A DNA stretch of 64,000 nt from Platanthera guangdongensis (Eukaryota > Streptophyta > Magnoliopsida > Asparagales > Orchidaceae), in the NCBI GenBank assembly GCA_039583875.1, contig CM077150.1:187058375-187122374 (forward strand), read 5' to 3'. Position 1 is the stretch's first letter, and every line of letters begins with the position of its first letter. Below the pieces are notes generated by a model. The model was not told the origin of the DNA and ran no database searches. It saw only the letters and a list, made by a program, of their open reading frames with translations. Below are positions 10,291-21,979 of the stretch, one piece after another. The translations under genes were made by a program, and so were the position numbers.

Positions 10291-12326
10291 ATGGCTTCCA
10301 CTGAGAATCATAAGGAATTGGGATCCATGAAGCTACCCATTTGCAGAAAAGAAATATTTGGCATCTGGAAGGAAAGGGTGAGACTGTTTATGGAAGTCTC
10401 AGACCCTAGAATATATATCACAGTTAAAGAAGGGCCATATGTGCCTATGAAGGTTTCAGTCTTAGATGCTAATCAAAGAACACCTAAAGATTTCTCTGAA
10501 ATGACAAAGTATGAGATAGTTCTAGCCACAATGGACAAGAGGGCTCAGAACATCAATGTGAGTGCTATAGATGATGCTACCTTTCAGAATTTAATACACT
10601 GTAAGACATCTAAGGAGATGTGGGATACTCGTATTGTGTACATGGAGGGTTCTAAAGAAGTGAGGCAGGACAGAAAGTCCTTATTAAACCAAGAATATGA
10701 AAGCTTCAGGCAAGGTAGATCTGATAGCATAACTGAATGCTATAAGAAGTTCTATAGGATTGTGAATGAGCTAATGTCCTATGACAGAGAATTTAGTAAT
10801 TATGAGTTAAATGATAAGTTCTTAAGGTCCCTAAGAAAGGATTGGGACACCAAGATCTGTGTCATTAGGGAAATGACAAAGTTAGCAGAAATTCCTCCTC
10901 CAACTTTGTTTGGAAAATTGCTATCCTATGAAATGCAATTGATGGTGAGGAAAGAAGAGGAGAAGACTACAAGAAGTGACATAAGGAAAGGACAGTGGCA
11001 TTTAAAACAGAAGCCCCCAGAAAATACAGAAGTAAGTCACCAACTCCACCTCCTAAAGTAGCTGAGACTGAGTCAGATGAGTCAGCAAGCAAAAAGTCTG
11101 AAAGCAGTGAAAGTGATGAGGACTTTGCTGCCTTCACAAGACATTTTCAGAAGTTCTTAAAGAAGAAACAGTGGAGGACAAAGCCATCTACTTCACAGGG
11201 TAAAGAAGACTATTATCAGAACAAAAAGTCATCAAAGAAAGATAGGAAAAAGACCAAGTCAAGAAAAGCAACTCTATCAAAAATAGTATGCTATTGATGT
11301 AATAGACAAGGACATGTTATTGCAGACTGTCCAGAGAAAAGGAAGGAGTCTAATGATAAGAAGAAGACTCAATTCAAGGGCAAGAAGGGAAGATCTTTTG
11401 TTGCCAAAAAGGATAAGAGCCTGTCAGACATATCTTCATCAGAAACTGAGTCAGATGCTGAAGCATACATAGGACTGTTTGCTGAGGAAGAAGAAGAAGA
11501 GTTCATCCAGATCATGAACTCTATATATGAACAAGAGGACAGTCAGTGCCAAGGAATGATGGCATTGACAGAAAGTGACAAAATCCAGGAGCAGCCTGGA
11601 CCTAGTAAGGTACAAAATTGTTCTTTCAGTTCAATTTCTTGTGCTAGTTCAGAATCAGATTCATCATCATCAAGTGATGAGAGTGCATCTGAGTCTGAAG
11701 AGGATATTCATCAATTGATAGATGAATATAAAGTTCTGTTGCAAGCCTTTAAGAAGAGCAAGTCCCTAGCCAAGAGTCAGGCAAAGGAAATTGCTAATCT
11801 CAAAGTTGCTGCAACTGATTTTGAGAAGATGAATGATCAAAAGCTAAATGAAATAGCTAGAATGAAGCACATAACTGTGATTCAGATGGGGACTATATCA
11901 TTTAAGAATGATCAAATCAAAAGTCTGGAGATTAGTCTTCAGAAGGAGAGAGATTTAGTTGCTAGGTTTTCTAAACCAAAGTCTGTTCTACCCTTAATTG
12001 ATGAATTTGTTCATCAAAAAGGTAAAGCTGGACTGGGGTTTACTAAACCTGCAAGGACTGTTCAGTCCAAGTCCAAGGGCAAATCCCCAGCTCTCAACAA
12101 GACAGCTGTAGATAAAACAGCTAAGAATGTACCTAAGCAAAGGTACAATAGGTTTGAGTGTTGGTGTTGTGGCAAGGTAGACCACTTTGCCATGGACTGT
12201 TGGCACAATGCAAGTGCCAAAGTGAGTAGCAAACTGCCTGTTGGAAAACCTGCAGGTAGCTTTGTTAGGAAGCAAACTAACCAGTACCAAGGACCCAAGA
12301 ATTCTTTGGGTTCTAAGGTTCACTAA
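10291..12326 (+). pseudogene. Element B gag (SIRE-like, two zinc knuckles), frameshifted
   Basis: The ATG at 10291 begins a copia-type gag (MASTENHKELGSMKLP, then a UBN2-like capsid region with FLRSLRKDW). The first frame ends at 11061. The true continuation moves to another frame near 10990, implying a 1-base indel, and then stays open to 12326 apart from one TGA at 11295-11297. That stop falls inside the first zinc knuckle (CY*CNRQGHVIADC). Ser/Asp/Glu- and Lys-rich linkers follow, then a helical segment and a second knuckle, CWCCGKVDHFAMDC, at about 12158-12200. Gag would package the RNA in virus-like particles. The second knuckle also occurs in both X copies. Confidence 0.85.
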
Positions 12327-12345
12327 TCTGTTTTACAGGTAAGTC

Positions 12346-14709
12346 CAAGTGGTCATGCCCCAATATGATACTTGGACAGTGGATGTTCCTGGCACATGAC
12401 TGGAACAAGGGGATTGCTAAAGGACTACACACACATCAAGGTTGGTCCAAAAGTCACCTTTGGTGGTTCTGAAAAAGGAATCATCAAGGGTTTTGGTAAC
12501 ATTTTAGCTCCCATATAACTATTACTCAAGTGGCTTATGTCAAAGGTTTGAAACATAACCTTATTAGTATAAGTCAATTGAGTGATGTAGGATATGACAT
12601 CTCATTTGTCAAAAATGGTTGTCATATCAGGAGGTCAAATGATCAAGAGATCATTTTGACAGGTTATAGAAAGAGGAATGTCTATTGCCTAGACATTATG
12701 GTTGAGAACAATGGTTCTCCAGTGTGTCTTGTAGCTGATGAGAAAGTCTCTCATTGTGTCAAATGGCACAAGAGACTAGCCCACCTCAACTACAAGACAA
12801 TTGGCCAACTCTTTAGCAAAGAGTTAGTGAGGAATGGTTCTCAAGTTAAGTGTATTAAAGATGGAATATGCTCAACTTGTCAAAAGGGCAAGCAGACTAG
12901 ATCCACCTTTAGTAGCATTGAAATCAAAGATGTTGTGAGGTGTTTATACCTCTTGCATATGGATCTCTTTGGTCCTATGCCAGTTCACAGCCTAAGTAGG
13001 AAGGTCTATACCTTTGTGGTTGTAGATGATTACTCAAGGTTTTCCTGGGTGTTCTTCCTTAGACAAAAATCTGAAACACCTAGTATCTTTTATAGCTTTG
13101 TCAAACAAATTCAGAATGAACTAGACAGTACAGTGGTCAAGATAAGAAGTGACCATGGTACTGAATTTCAATCTGATAGTATGGCAAAACTATGTGAAGA
13201 ATTTGGGATATTTCAGGAGTTTTCTTCACCAAGAACACCTCAGCAAAATGCCATTGCTGAGAGGAAAAATAGAACCTTGATTGAGGCTGGTAGAACCCTA
13301 TTAAGTGATACATCACTACCAGAATATTTCTGGGCTGAGGCAGTTAATACTGCATACCATGTAATTAATAGGGCTACCATTACTAAAAGCCACAATAAGA
13401 CCCCCTATGAGATTGTGAAAGGCAGAAAACCAAACCTATCCTATTTCAGGATCTTTGGTTGTAAGTGCTTTATACTTAACAATGGAAAGTCTTACTTGAC
13501 TAAGTTTGCTGCCAAATCCCAAGAGGGAATTTTTGTTGGGTACAACAACAACAGTAAGGCTTATAGAGTCTACAACTTGTCTACACAAGTTGTAGAAGAG
13601 TCTGTACATGTAGTATTTGATGAAACTAGACTTATTAATAATGAGTTGTCTAGTAGTATATGCAGCTCCACAGGTATAACTAAGAAGATGGACCAGCTCA
13701 CTATAGAAGAAGGACCTACTGCAAGACAGCAGGTAGAAGATAGTGGCTGTTGTCCAGGGGGAGTACTATATGTACCTAATGAAGAAGAAATTCAAGGAGT
13801 GCAGCAAGATGAAGAAACTGAAGAAGTTCAACCTGAAGCCAGGATGCCTCCAGCTAATAGGCATCTTAGAGATCATCCAGCAGATCAAATCATTGGTAAT
13901 CTAAGACAAGGGGTACAAATAAGGAGCAGAAATCTGAATGCAGCACTCAACTCCAGTTTTGTATCCCAAGTAGAGCCAAAGAAGTTTAAAGAAGCCATCC
14001 TAGACCCTCATTGGATTGAGGCAATGCAGGAAGAGCTGAATCAGTTCAAGAGATGCAAGCTCCGGGAGCTTGTTCCTAAACCAAAAGACCACAACATAAT
14101 TGGGACCAAGTGGATCTTTAGGAATAAGATGGATGAACATTGAGTAATTGTCAAGAACAAAGCAAGATTGGTTTTGATCAAACCTTTGCTCCAGTAGCCA
14201 GACTGGAAGTCATAAGGATGTTCCTGGCCTATGCAACCTTTCAAGGATTTAAAGTTTACCAAATGGATGTTAAGTCAGCCTTTTTGAATGGTAATCTAAA
14301 AGAGGAGGTCTATGTGGAACAGCCATCAGGATGCAAAGAAGACAGAAAAAGCACAACTGGAACCTGTCAATTCCTAGGAGGAAGGCTGATTTCATGGAGT
14401 AGCAAGAAGCAAACAAGTGTGGCTATCTCTACTGCAGAATCAGAATATGTGGCTGCTAGAAGTTGCTGTGCTCAACTTCTATGGATACAACATCATCTTG
14501 AGGACTATGGAATTCAGGTAAGTAGAACTCCACTCTTTTGTGATTCTACTAGTGCTATATCAATTGCAAACAATCCTGTTTCCCATAGTAGAACTAAACA
14601 TATTGAAATAAAATATCATTTTCTTAGGGAACATGTAGAAAAAGAAGATATTTTACTGGAATATGTTAAAACAGATAATCAACTAGCTATATGTATACTA
14701 AGCCCTTAG
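12346..14709 (+). pseudogene. Element B pol: protease, integrase and RT/RNase H remnant with internal deletion
   Basis: The protease signature YLDSGCSWHMTG starts near 12369, preceded by a TGA. The main frame 12530-14143 holds the GAG-pre-integrase HHCC region (WHKRLAHLNYK, then CSTCQKGKQ) and the integrase core with D in MDLFGPM, D in IRSDHGTEF and E in IAERKNRTLIE. A stop at 14141-14143 ends the hinge and early RT (GTKWIFRNKM). In the next frame, 14164-14709, early RT (YQMDVKSAFLNGNL, VYVEQPSG) joins directly to mid-RNase H (CKEDRKSTTG). The palm with YVDD and the start of RNase H are missing, probably about 250 codons. CAGGAT at the junction suggests a microhomology deletion. The RNase H end is frameshifted near 14690. 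Confidence 0.9.
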
Positions 14710-15272
14710 AAGAATCAAAGTTCAATAGGTTTAAAATTGAACTAGGTATGATAAACTTAGAATAAGTTTATAGAAATGGCTAAGTGAAATAGTGTCGACA
14801 CACAGAGTTGCCTGTGTCGAGACAGAAAATTGGTGTCGACACTTCAGTGAAAATGTGTCGACACATCTAGGAAGTTGGTGTCGACACTTCAGAAAATTAG
14901 TGTCGACACATAATTAGTAGGTGTCAACACATCCAAGGTAGTGTCGACACTTAGGCTTTACTCAGAATTAGTAAGGTAAAGTCTCGACTATGTGTCGAGC
15001 TGAGTGGTGTCGACACATAAACAAGTGTCGACACATATATTCTGTTGACTAAACTTGTGTCGACACATATGTGTTGCGACATTATAAGTCAGTGTCGACA
15101 CTTTTCAGCAGTGTCAACACAATTAAAGTTAGTTAACCCGCCCTTTCATCTTCAATCTTAGAAAGGTATAAATAGGATCTCTTCATTGTCTGTCGACACG
15201 CTCGCCAAAGTTTCGAGACCAAACTTGTTTGTCGAAACCTCTCTTCTCTCCAGTCAAATTCTTCAAACCCTA
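14710..15272 (+). repeat. B pol-env spacer carrying a second GTGTCGACAC array
   Basis: About ten exact GTGTCGACAC copies lie between 14792 and 15101, plus variants such as GTGTCAACAC. This is the same palindrome that fills the LTR U3 of B. A TATA box follows at 15165. No gene is visible in the spacer. Confidence 0.9.
15165..15177 (+). promoter_or_regulatory. TATA box upstream of the B env-position gene
   Basis: GGTATAAATAGGA lies 45 bases after the palindrome array and about 95 bases before the ATG at 15273. The order array, TATA, start copies that of the LTR promoter. Confidence 0.65.
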
Positions 15273-17990
15273 ATGGCGCCAAAGCTCGAGGAGAACGTCA
15301 ATGAAGGCTACGAACTGGTGCGACATGCGTTTGAGGATGCAGACCCGGAGATCAAGAATGTGGTAACCTTAGTTGCAGACTCGGGGTTGGATTTTCTTGT
15401 TTCAGAGCCAACAAAGATTTGGAAGAAGGAAGTTCTAGAGTTTCTGAATGGAGCTAAAGTAGATGAATCTGGACTCAAGATAAAGTCTAGGATTCATGGT
15501 GAAAAGGTGAAGGTCTCACCTAAAAGTTTGAGAAAGGTTCTAAACCTGCCAAGGACAAAAGAATAGGATGAAGTAACTGCTTCTAAGACCAGAGAAGCAT
15601 TGACATGGTGTGGCCTGGATTCAAAGATGAAAATTGGTTCTGTATTCAATAGGAAAGACATGAACAGCCAGGGAAAATTTCTATCTGAAATTGTTGGAAA
15701 AGTGATCTTGAGTAAGCCTGGAGGGCATGACAGGGTCTCAGCCCAAATGTTCAATCTTATGACAAGGATTATCTTCACCCTGCACACTGATTGGTCTGTT
15801 GTTGTCTTTGATAAGATTAAGGAGAGTCTGAAGAAACCCAATTTGGGTAGAATACTAAGTTTATACCTTGTTGGTAGTATACCAGAAGTTATGAATCAAG
15901 CTGTAGGCACTAAGATCAACCATATGAGAAAGATGGACATAAGGATATTCTCTAGGTGGGACAGAGTTTTAACTAAGGAGATGCCTACTCCTGAGAAAGT
16001 AACACCCCTAAAGAAGAAGAAGAAAATAGCCCCAATGGGTCAAGAATCATCCAGCAGTTGAGAAGAATAAGTTGTCTTCACTCCTGATGAAGAAGACACT
16101 GGAGGTGCTGGGAAGTCTCCAGCTCAACAAGATGCTGCAGAAAGGCAGGGGGAGCTACCACCAGCTAGCCCCTTACACCAGGATTCTGTCCAGGGGGAGC
16201 CACTAGTAGTGGAAGAGCCAACTCCACTGGAAAGTGAACAAGCAACCCACACTATCCTTGAGGTAATCTCAGAAATCAATCAATTAGATTTCCTTATTGA
16301 GAGTGGAGTTATAATTGACCACTTATCTGATGTTAATCAGCAACCACAGATTGATAGTCTACCCCCAGATGTTGTCATGGAGGGCACATCTGTTACAGCT
16401 CAAGTTGTATTTGATCAAGTTACTGATGAGCCAAGAGAATCTCCATCACTTCCTCAACAAGAATTTACCATGGAAGATCTATTTCTTAATCTGGATCAAG
16501 GAGATCTTGAGAAGGAAAGTACTGCTGCTGAGGGGGAGAAGTCCCAAGTTGAGGGGGAGCAGGTAATACTTGCTGAAGAACCTGCCAAGCAAGAACCAGA
16601 GAAGCCCAAGGAAGTTGAGGAGCTACCAAGGGAGAGGGTAGATATTGCAAGTACATCAGCATCTGAAGATGAGGAAGCTGCCAGAGCAAAGAAAAGGAAA
16701 TTTCAAGTATTCAAGAGGAGGAGCCAGACTTATAAGAAGGCATTGCAAACCATAGCACCACAGCCAGCACTACAGCCAACTCCATCAGTAGATTACAGTT
16801 CTCTGTTGGTTGCTATGCAAATAAAGCTTGATGAACAAAGGCAAGCTCTTGAAAAGTATGTAGATGAAGGGAAAAAATCACTACAATTTGATCTGGCCCA
16901 GGACATTAAGTCCATAAGGTTTGAAATGAATCTCAATAAGAAGGAGATGACTGACTACTTCCATAAGGGAGGGAATACAGTAGTCTATCTAGCAACTCAT
17001 CAAGAGAAGATAAAAGCTCAAGTAGATGACATTGCACTGAAGCAAGGATATGTTCTTGAGAACCAGATCAGAATGAATGATAACTTAACTGCTTCCCATA
17101 ATGCAATTGTCACAGAGATGAAGAACATAGCTGCTGGACTGACTACTTCTATTGCTACTGCTAAGGCAGATTTTGATAAAGCACTGCAAAAGAGTTTAAC
17201 TGATGTTACTTCTATAATTCAAGACTCTCAGAAGTTGATAACTGAAAAACTCCAAAGGTTGAAACCTTTCTTTAAAGATGGAGTCAACTATTTGGATAAC
17301 CAAGTAAGATTTCAAAAGGAAGATCTAAGAGATCACATGGAAAGAGAAGTCATAAAGGGGGAGAGGGTGTTAGTCAAAGTTAGCTCTGATCATGCTAAGT
17401 GGATTTCTAATTCTATCAAAGCTACTCTTGGTTATCCTCCTTTATATGATGATGACAATGTAGCTGAATCTGGGATACATCCTGCATATCTAGGAGGGGA
17501 GCAACCTGAAGTGGCTCAAGTAATCTACCCTCCTCTAGATTTTGATATGGTTCAAGCTGATATACAATCAACGTATAGCCCACCTGGGGGAAAGGACAAT
17601 GTCATCATAGAGAAGGTGGTACAACCAGTATCTGAGGCTATGCAAGAAGCTTTGCTGAAAGAACAGGAAGCTAGATTGTCTAAGAAAAGGTTCAGAGAGC
17701 AAGCTGAACTAAGACCTGACTTTGAGCAGTGGAGCCCCACTTCAAGAAACATTATCTTAAATGCATGGAAAGCTGCCAAAGATAATATACAAGACAGAAA
17801 CAAATGGTTTTCTGAACTAGAATGGAGGAAGCATGAGACAAGGCAAGAAGCCATATTGCAATATAGAAGAAAGGCCAAGATGGGAAAGATACCTCCTACT
17901 GCTCAGGAGCCTAGCAAGTACTTTCCCAAGCCTTATCATTATTTTGAAAGGCAAAAGATTAAAGCTGAAGAGCAAAAGAAAAGGATCTGA
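15273..17990 (+). pseudogene. Element B env-position gene (SIRE-type ORF after pol)
   Basis: One frame of 906 codons runs from ATG (MAPKLEENV) to TGA at 17988-17990, broken only by TAG at 15564, TGA at 16059 and TAA at 16068. The start is supported by the homologous MAPRS start at 33683 (minus). Codons 1-250 form the conserved domain (VLEFLNGAKV, then KVKVSPKSLRKVLNLP, GKFLSEIVGKV and IFSRWDRVL). A Pro/Glu-rich linker and a basic patch (KKRKFQVFKRRS) follow, then about 350 residues of mostly helical, coiled-coil-like sequence and a Tyr/Pro end (KYFPKPYHYFERQ). No signal peptide or transmembrane helix is obvious, so 'env-like' describes position only. The two stops near 16059 sit in the linker. 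Confidence 0.8.
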
Positions 17991-18364
17991 AAGGCAAGAA
18001 GCCTGCTGATACTGAAGTTGCTGAAGCCCTGTTCAAGCCAAAGTACAATCAGGAAAAGGAATTGTGATTAGGAGGCTGATCAGAATTAGAATAGATTTAT
18101 CTTAGTTTACAGTTGTAATATGCTGATTTAAAAACACTCTGTAAATTTTGAATGATGAATATGACAAAGTGTTTAGAACAATGTGATTGTTATAAATCTA
18201 TTTCATAATTATTATGAGATGATATCTGTGTTTACATGTTTTGATTAATACATGTTTAAGTTTGCCCTGTATATATAATCCTGCTTTACATCATGCTATG
18301 ATTTTTATTCTGTATGGTGTATATCATTGACTAAGGGTTATGACTTCTCCAAATAGGGGGAGAT
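17991..18364 (+). other. B 3' untranslated region and polypurine tract
   Basis: AT-rich and noncoding. It ends with the purine-rich AATAGGGGGAGAT (18352-18364) immediately before the 3' LTR, where plus-strand DNA synthesis would be primed. Confidence 0.8.
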
Positions 18365-20402
18365 TGTTGGGTACATTGGTTTAAATGTACCTGATTTGAA
18401 GAAGCCTCCCCTACTCAATGATATACATCAAAATGTATTTGATGTATGTTGAGTTTACTTGTGCAGGTTAAGTATTTGCAGGGAAGATGAAAAGTTTTCT
18501 AAGTCTATGTGTCGACACCCAGAGGGAAAGTGTCGACACTTAAGAAGACTTGTGTCGACACCCAGGCAAGCAGTGTCGATACTTGGAGTACTTGTGTCGA
18601 CACCAGGGATGCAGAGTCGACACCAGACAGGGAAGTGTCGACACAAGGAGCTGTGTCGACACTCAATGAAGAAAAGTGCAGTGAAGCAGTGTCGACCGTA
18701 GCAGTTGTGTCGACACCCAGTGAAAACTGTGTCTACATCAGAAAGTGTCGACACTTGGAGGCTGTGTCGACACTCAGCAAAAGTCAGCAGAGTCTAAGTA
18801 TAAGTGTTGACATAATAAAGAATGTGTCGACACTCAACAGAAGACTCAACACTTCAAGAAAGTGTCGACATAAGAAAGAATGTGTCGACACTCAGCAGAA
18901 GACTCAACACTTGAAGAAAGTGTCGACACAAGGAGCTGTGTCGACACTTAGCAAGTTCAACAAAATTCTAAGTACAAGTGTCGACACTAATGAGATGTGT
19001 CGACACTCAGCCAGAGTCTCAATAGAAGAATAATAATGTGTCGACACATGGAGCAGTGTCGACACTCAGCAAGTATCACCACAGAGGCATATGTCGACAC
19101 CTAGAGATGTGTCGACACAAACACTGACCAAGTTCAACACATGAAGATGTGTCGACACAAAGGAGTTGTGGCGACACTTAGAAGAATTCAACAAAGTTCT
19201 GAAGAACAAAGTGTTGTGTCGACACTCAAAATCAGTGTCGACACAGGAAGAAGAAGCTGTTTCGAGAAGTGAATTCTACAACACAAGGAGTTGTGTCGAC
19301 ACCTTGAAGGCTAGTGTCGACACTTAGTCAACTTGTGTCGACACTTAAGTCTATAAGTGTCGACACTTAAAGACAGACAGTCTCGACACTTTCAGACAGT
19401 TACGATTTTTCAAGAACTGACTGGATGACTTGTACAGCTGTCATTCAGCCTATCTACTGCACCTGTCGAAGGTTGTCAGAAATCAGTTATGAACCGGACC
19501 AGCCGGTTACCATGAAGAAGGCCTATAAATAGGCCTTTACTGTCTTCAGAAGAAGTTGTTCAGATGATCAAGTAATACAAAGAAGATCTAGCTATTCATT
19601 GAAGAATCTAGTGAGATTTAAGAAAGTTGGAGAGAGATGCTCCATCCAAGAAGACAGCTTTGAACCAGGCTGAGAAGAAGGTTCAGATTTTGTTCTGAAT
19701 CTTAAGTAGCAGAGATCAAGGATCAACTGCAGAGGAGATCAATCTTATTGTGTTCAACATTCAAGAAGCTTTGAAGAAAGCAAGTCAGGTTGATCTCAGC
19801 TGAGTTCTTCCAAGAACTCATTAGAAACTCACAAACTCTTCTCTCTTTTCTCTGAGTTGTCGGGTTTACATTTTGTATTCATATTATCTTGTAGGATCCT
19901 TAGGGATCTGAGTTTGTAAGCCTACAATTATAAAGGCTGAGTGTAGGGCTTGTGTGCCTGAGTGTAGGAGATTTGTATCTCTGAGTGTAGGCCTGTTGTG
20001 GCTGAGTGTAGGCCTACTGTGGCTGAGTGTAGGCTTTATGAAAAAGCTGAGTGTAGGTCTTCGGAGAAGACTGAGTTATAGGGCCTTGGGCCTGAGCTGT
20101 AGGAACCTGTTTTGGGGTTCTGAGTGTAAGATCTGAGGATCTGAGATAGTGGAGGAGTTTGGCCGAATCGAGTACACTACTAGATAGGCGAAGGGGGAAA
20201 GTGGATGTACCCAAACCTTGGGGAACCACTATAAATCTGTGTGTCTACTGTGTGCTTGTGTAATTCTGTGATTGCTGCTTGTGTGCTGTGATAAAGTAAC
20301 TAGAACTCTGTGATATAATCTGAATTCTGCCTAAAAAGTCTAAAAGATTTAAGTCACCTATTCACCCCCCCCCATCTAGGTGAGTAGGTACAATATCTTT
20401 CA
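18365..20402 (+). mobile_element. Element B 3' LTR
   Basis: 2038 bases, closely similar to the 5' LTR. Palindrome array 18509-19388, TATA box 19521-19533, hairpin string about 19890-20146. In the hairpin units, the substitutions relative to the 5' LTR (units 6, 7 and 8) all lie in loops, so every stem is kept. TSD CATTC follows. Confidence 0.95.
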
Positions 20403-21840
20403 CATTCTTCATCTACCATACTTGGATCGACGACCTTAAATGAGCTTGGAGCATCTTCCTTCACAGCTTCATCCAAGCTTAGTTCTTCGAAACTGGTACC
20501 TGCATATACACCAACAATACTAGACGAGCTGCTATGGAGCATTTTTGTCTCAACAAATGCAACATTTATATACTCTTCTACCACTAGGGTTTTTTGGTTA
20601 AAAATCATATATGCCTCACTATGGATATTATAACCTACAAAAATACCTTCAAAACATTTATCACTAAACTTCGTGTGATAATACTTCCCATTATTAAGTA
20701 CGACACATTGACTGCCAAAGATCCTAAAGTAGGACACAGTCAGTTTTCTGCCCTTCAATAATTCTTAGGGAGTCATATAATGGTGTTTGTTGATTAGTGC
20801 TCTATTTTGCAAGTGAAAAGCTATGTTGACAGCTTCAGCCCGGAAGTACTTTGGTAGTGAAGCGTCATTCAACATAGTTGTACATGCTTCAATTAGGGTT
20901 CTATTCCTTCTCTCGGCAAATCCATTTTGTTGTGGAATTTGCGGGGAGAAAAACTCATGAAAGATACTTTGACTTTTACAAAATTCTATCATGGCACCAG
21001 TCTCAATCTCTATTCTATGATCAATTCTGATTTTGACCGCTGAGCAGTCTAATCCATTCTGAATTTGCCTAACAAAATTAGTGAAAGAATCAAAAGTGTC
21101 TGAATTATGTTTTAGAAAGAACACCCTAGTAAAACATGAGTAATCATCAACAATTACCAATGTATAGACTCTACCTCCTAAACTGTGAATTGGAATGGCA
21201 CGAATAAGTCCTTGTGAAGTAAATATAGAATTCTAGAAGAATCTTTTTCAAAAATGCCGTTAAAGGTAGCCCTTGTCCGCTTACCATCTGGCATGTGTGA
21301 CACAGACACTCTTTAAGGCACTTAATGTTAGGGGCATCATGCACTAACTTGTGAGAAAATAACATGTTTATTGTTTTGAAATTAATTTGTGCTAATCTCT
21401 TGTGCCATTGGTCATAGAGAGACACAATATCTTTAGCCAAAATAGCATACAGGAAAAGAAGTTTCTAAACACAAAAAATTCAAACAAAAGATATTTCTAC
21501 TCCGAGTGCCTATTCAGACGATCTCCAAATTAGCAGATGATTTTATCAGGCACTTGTGCTTGTAGAACCCAACGATATAGGCTTTATAATATAGTTGACT
21601 TATGCTTATCAGATTATGTTGTAATCGTTCGACATAAGCCACGTCTGTGAATGAGAATATGTCGCTGGAAATCATACCATAGCCTTTAGTAATTCCACTA
21701 TCTGACCCTCCAAATATGACCTTTGGACCATCTTCAACAGGGGTAAATTCTCGTAGTAGGTTCTTGTCCCGGTGATATGCTGAGAGCATCCACTGTCCAA
21801 GTACTAGATTGGAGTTTTATTGGCCTTTGGACACAGCTGC
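20403..21840 (-). pseudogene. X copy 2 pol, 5' part: protease and integrase
   Basis: On the minus strand the protease YLDSGCSQH motif lies near 21800 with its catalytic DSG intact. The GAG-pre-integrase region follows (ERLQHNLISISQL; QWHKRLAQINFK), then the integrase core: D in the early strand near 21180, D in KIRIDHR near 21020, and E in RRNRTLIEA near 20900. Frameshifts occur near 21440, 21165 and 20760. The N-terminal zinc region keeps CHTCQM. The frame runs into the B insertion at 20403 and resumes at 8129. Homologous to 47840-46391. Confidence 0.85.
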
Positions 21841-21979
21841 AACCATATGTTAGTTTACCTTAGGAACCCAAACATATTTGAGTCCTTGGTTCCTTGTTAG
21901 TTTGACACTACTTGGAACATTAACATTGCGAGGGGTCAGTCTCGCGCAGTTAACTCGTGGAGTTTCAAAATTAGTAGGA

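Larger units (their letters stand above)
8130..20402 (+). mobile_element. Element B: complete SIRE-like Ty1/copia retrotransposon
   Basis: Both ends are defined: 5' LTR 8130-10184 (TGTTGGG..TTTCA) and 3' LTR 18365-20402. Identical 5-bp TSDs CATTC lie at 8125-8129 and 20403-20407. Order: LTR, tRNA-iMet primer site, gag, protease, integrase, RT/RNase H remnant, spacer, env-position gene, purine tract, LTR. The host gene (X copy 2 pol) resumes exactly across the insertion. The RT core is deleted and several stops are present, so this copy is defective. Confidence 0.95.

Noticed and set aside
18509..19033. 174-codon ORF with repeating Ser-Thr-Pro/Val-Asp-Thr peptides
   Set aside because: It is the GTGTCGACAC array read in one frame; similar ORFs occur on both strands and in the other LTR.
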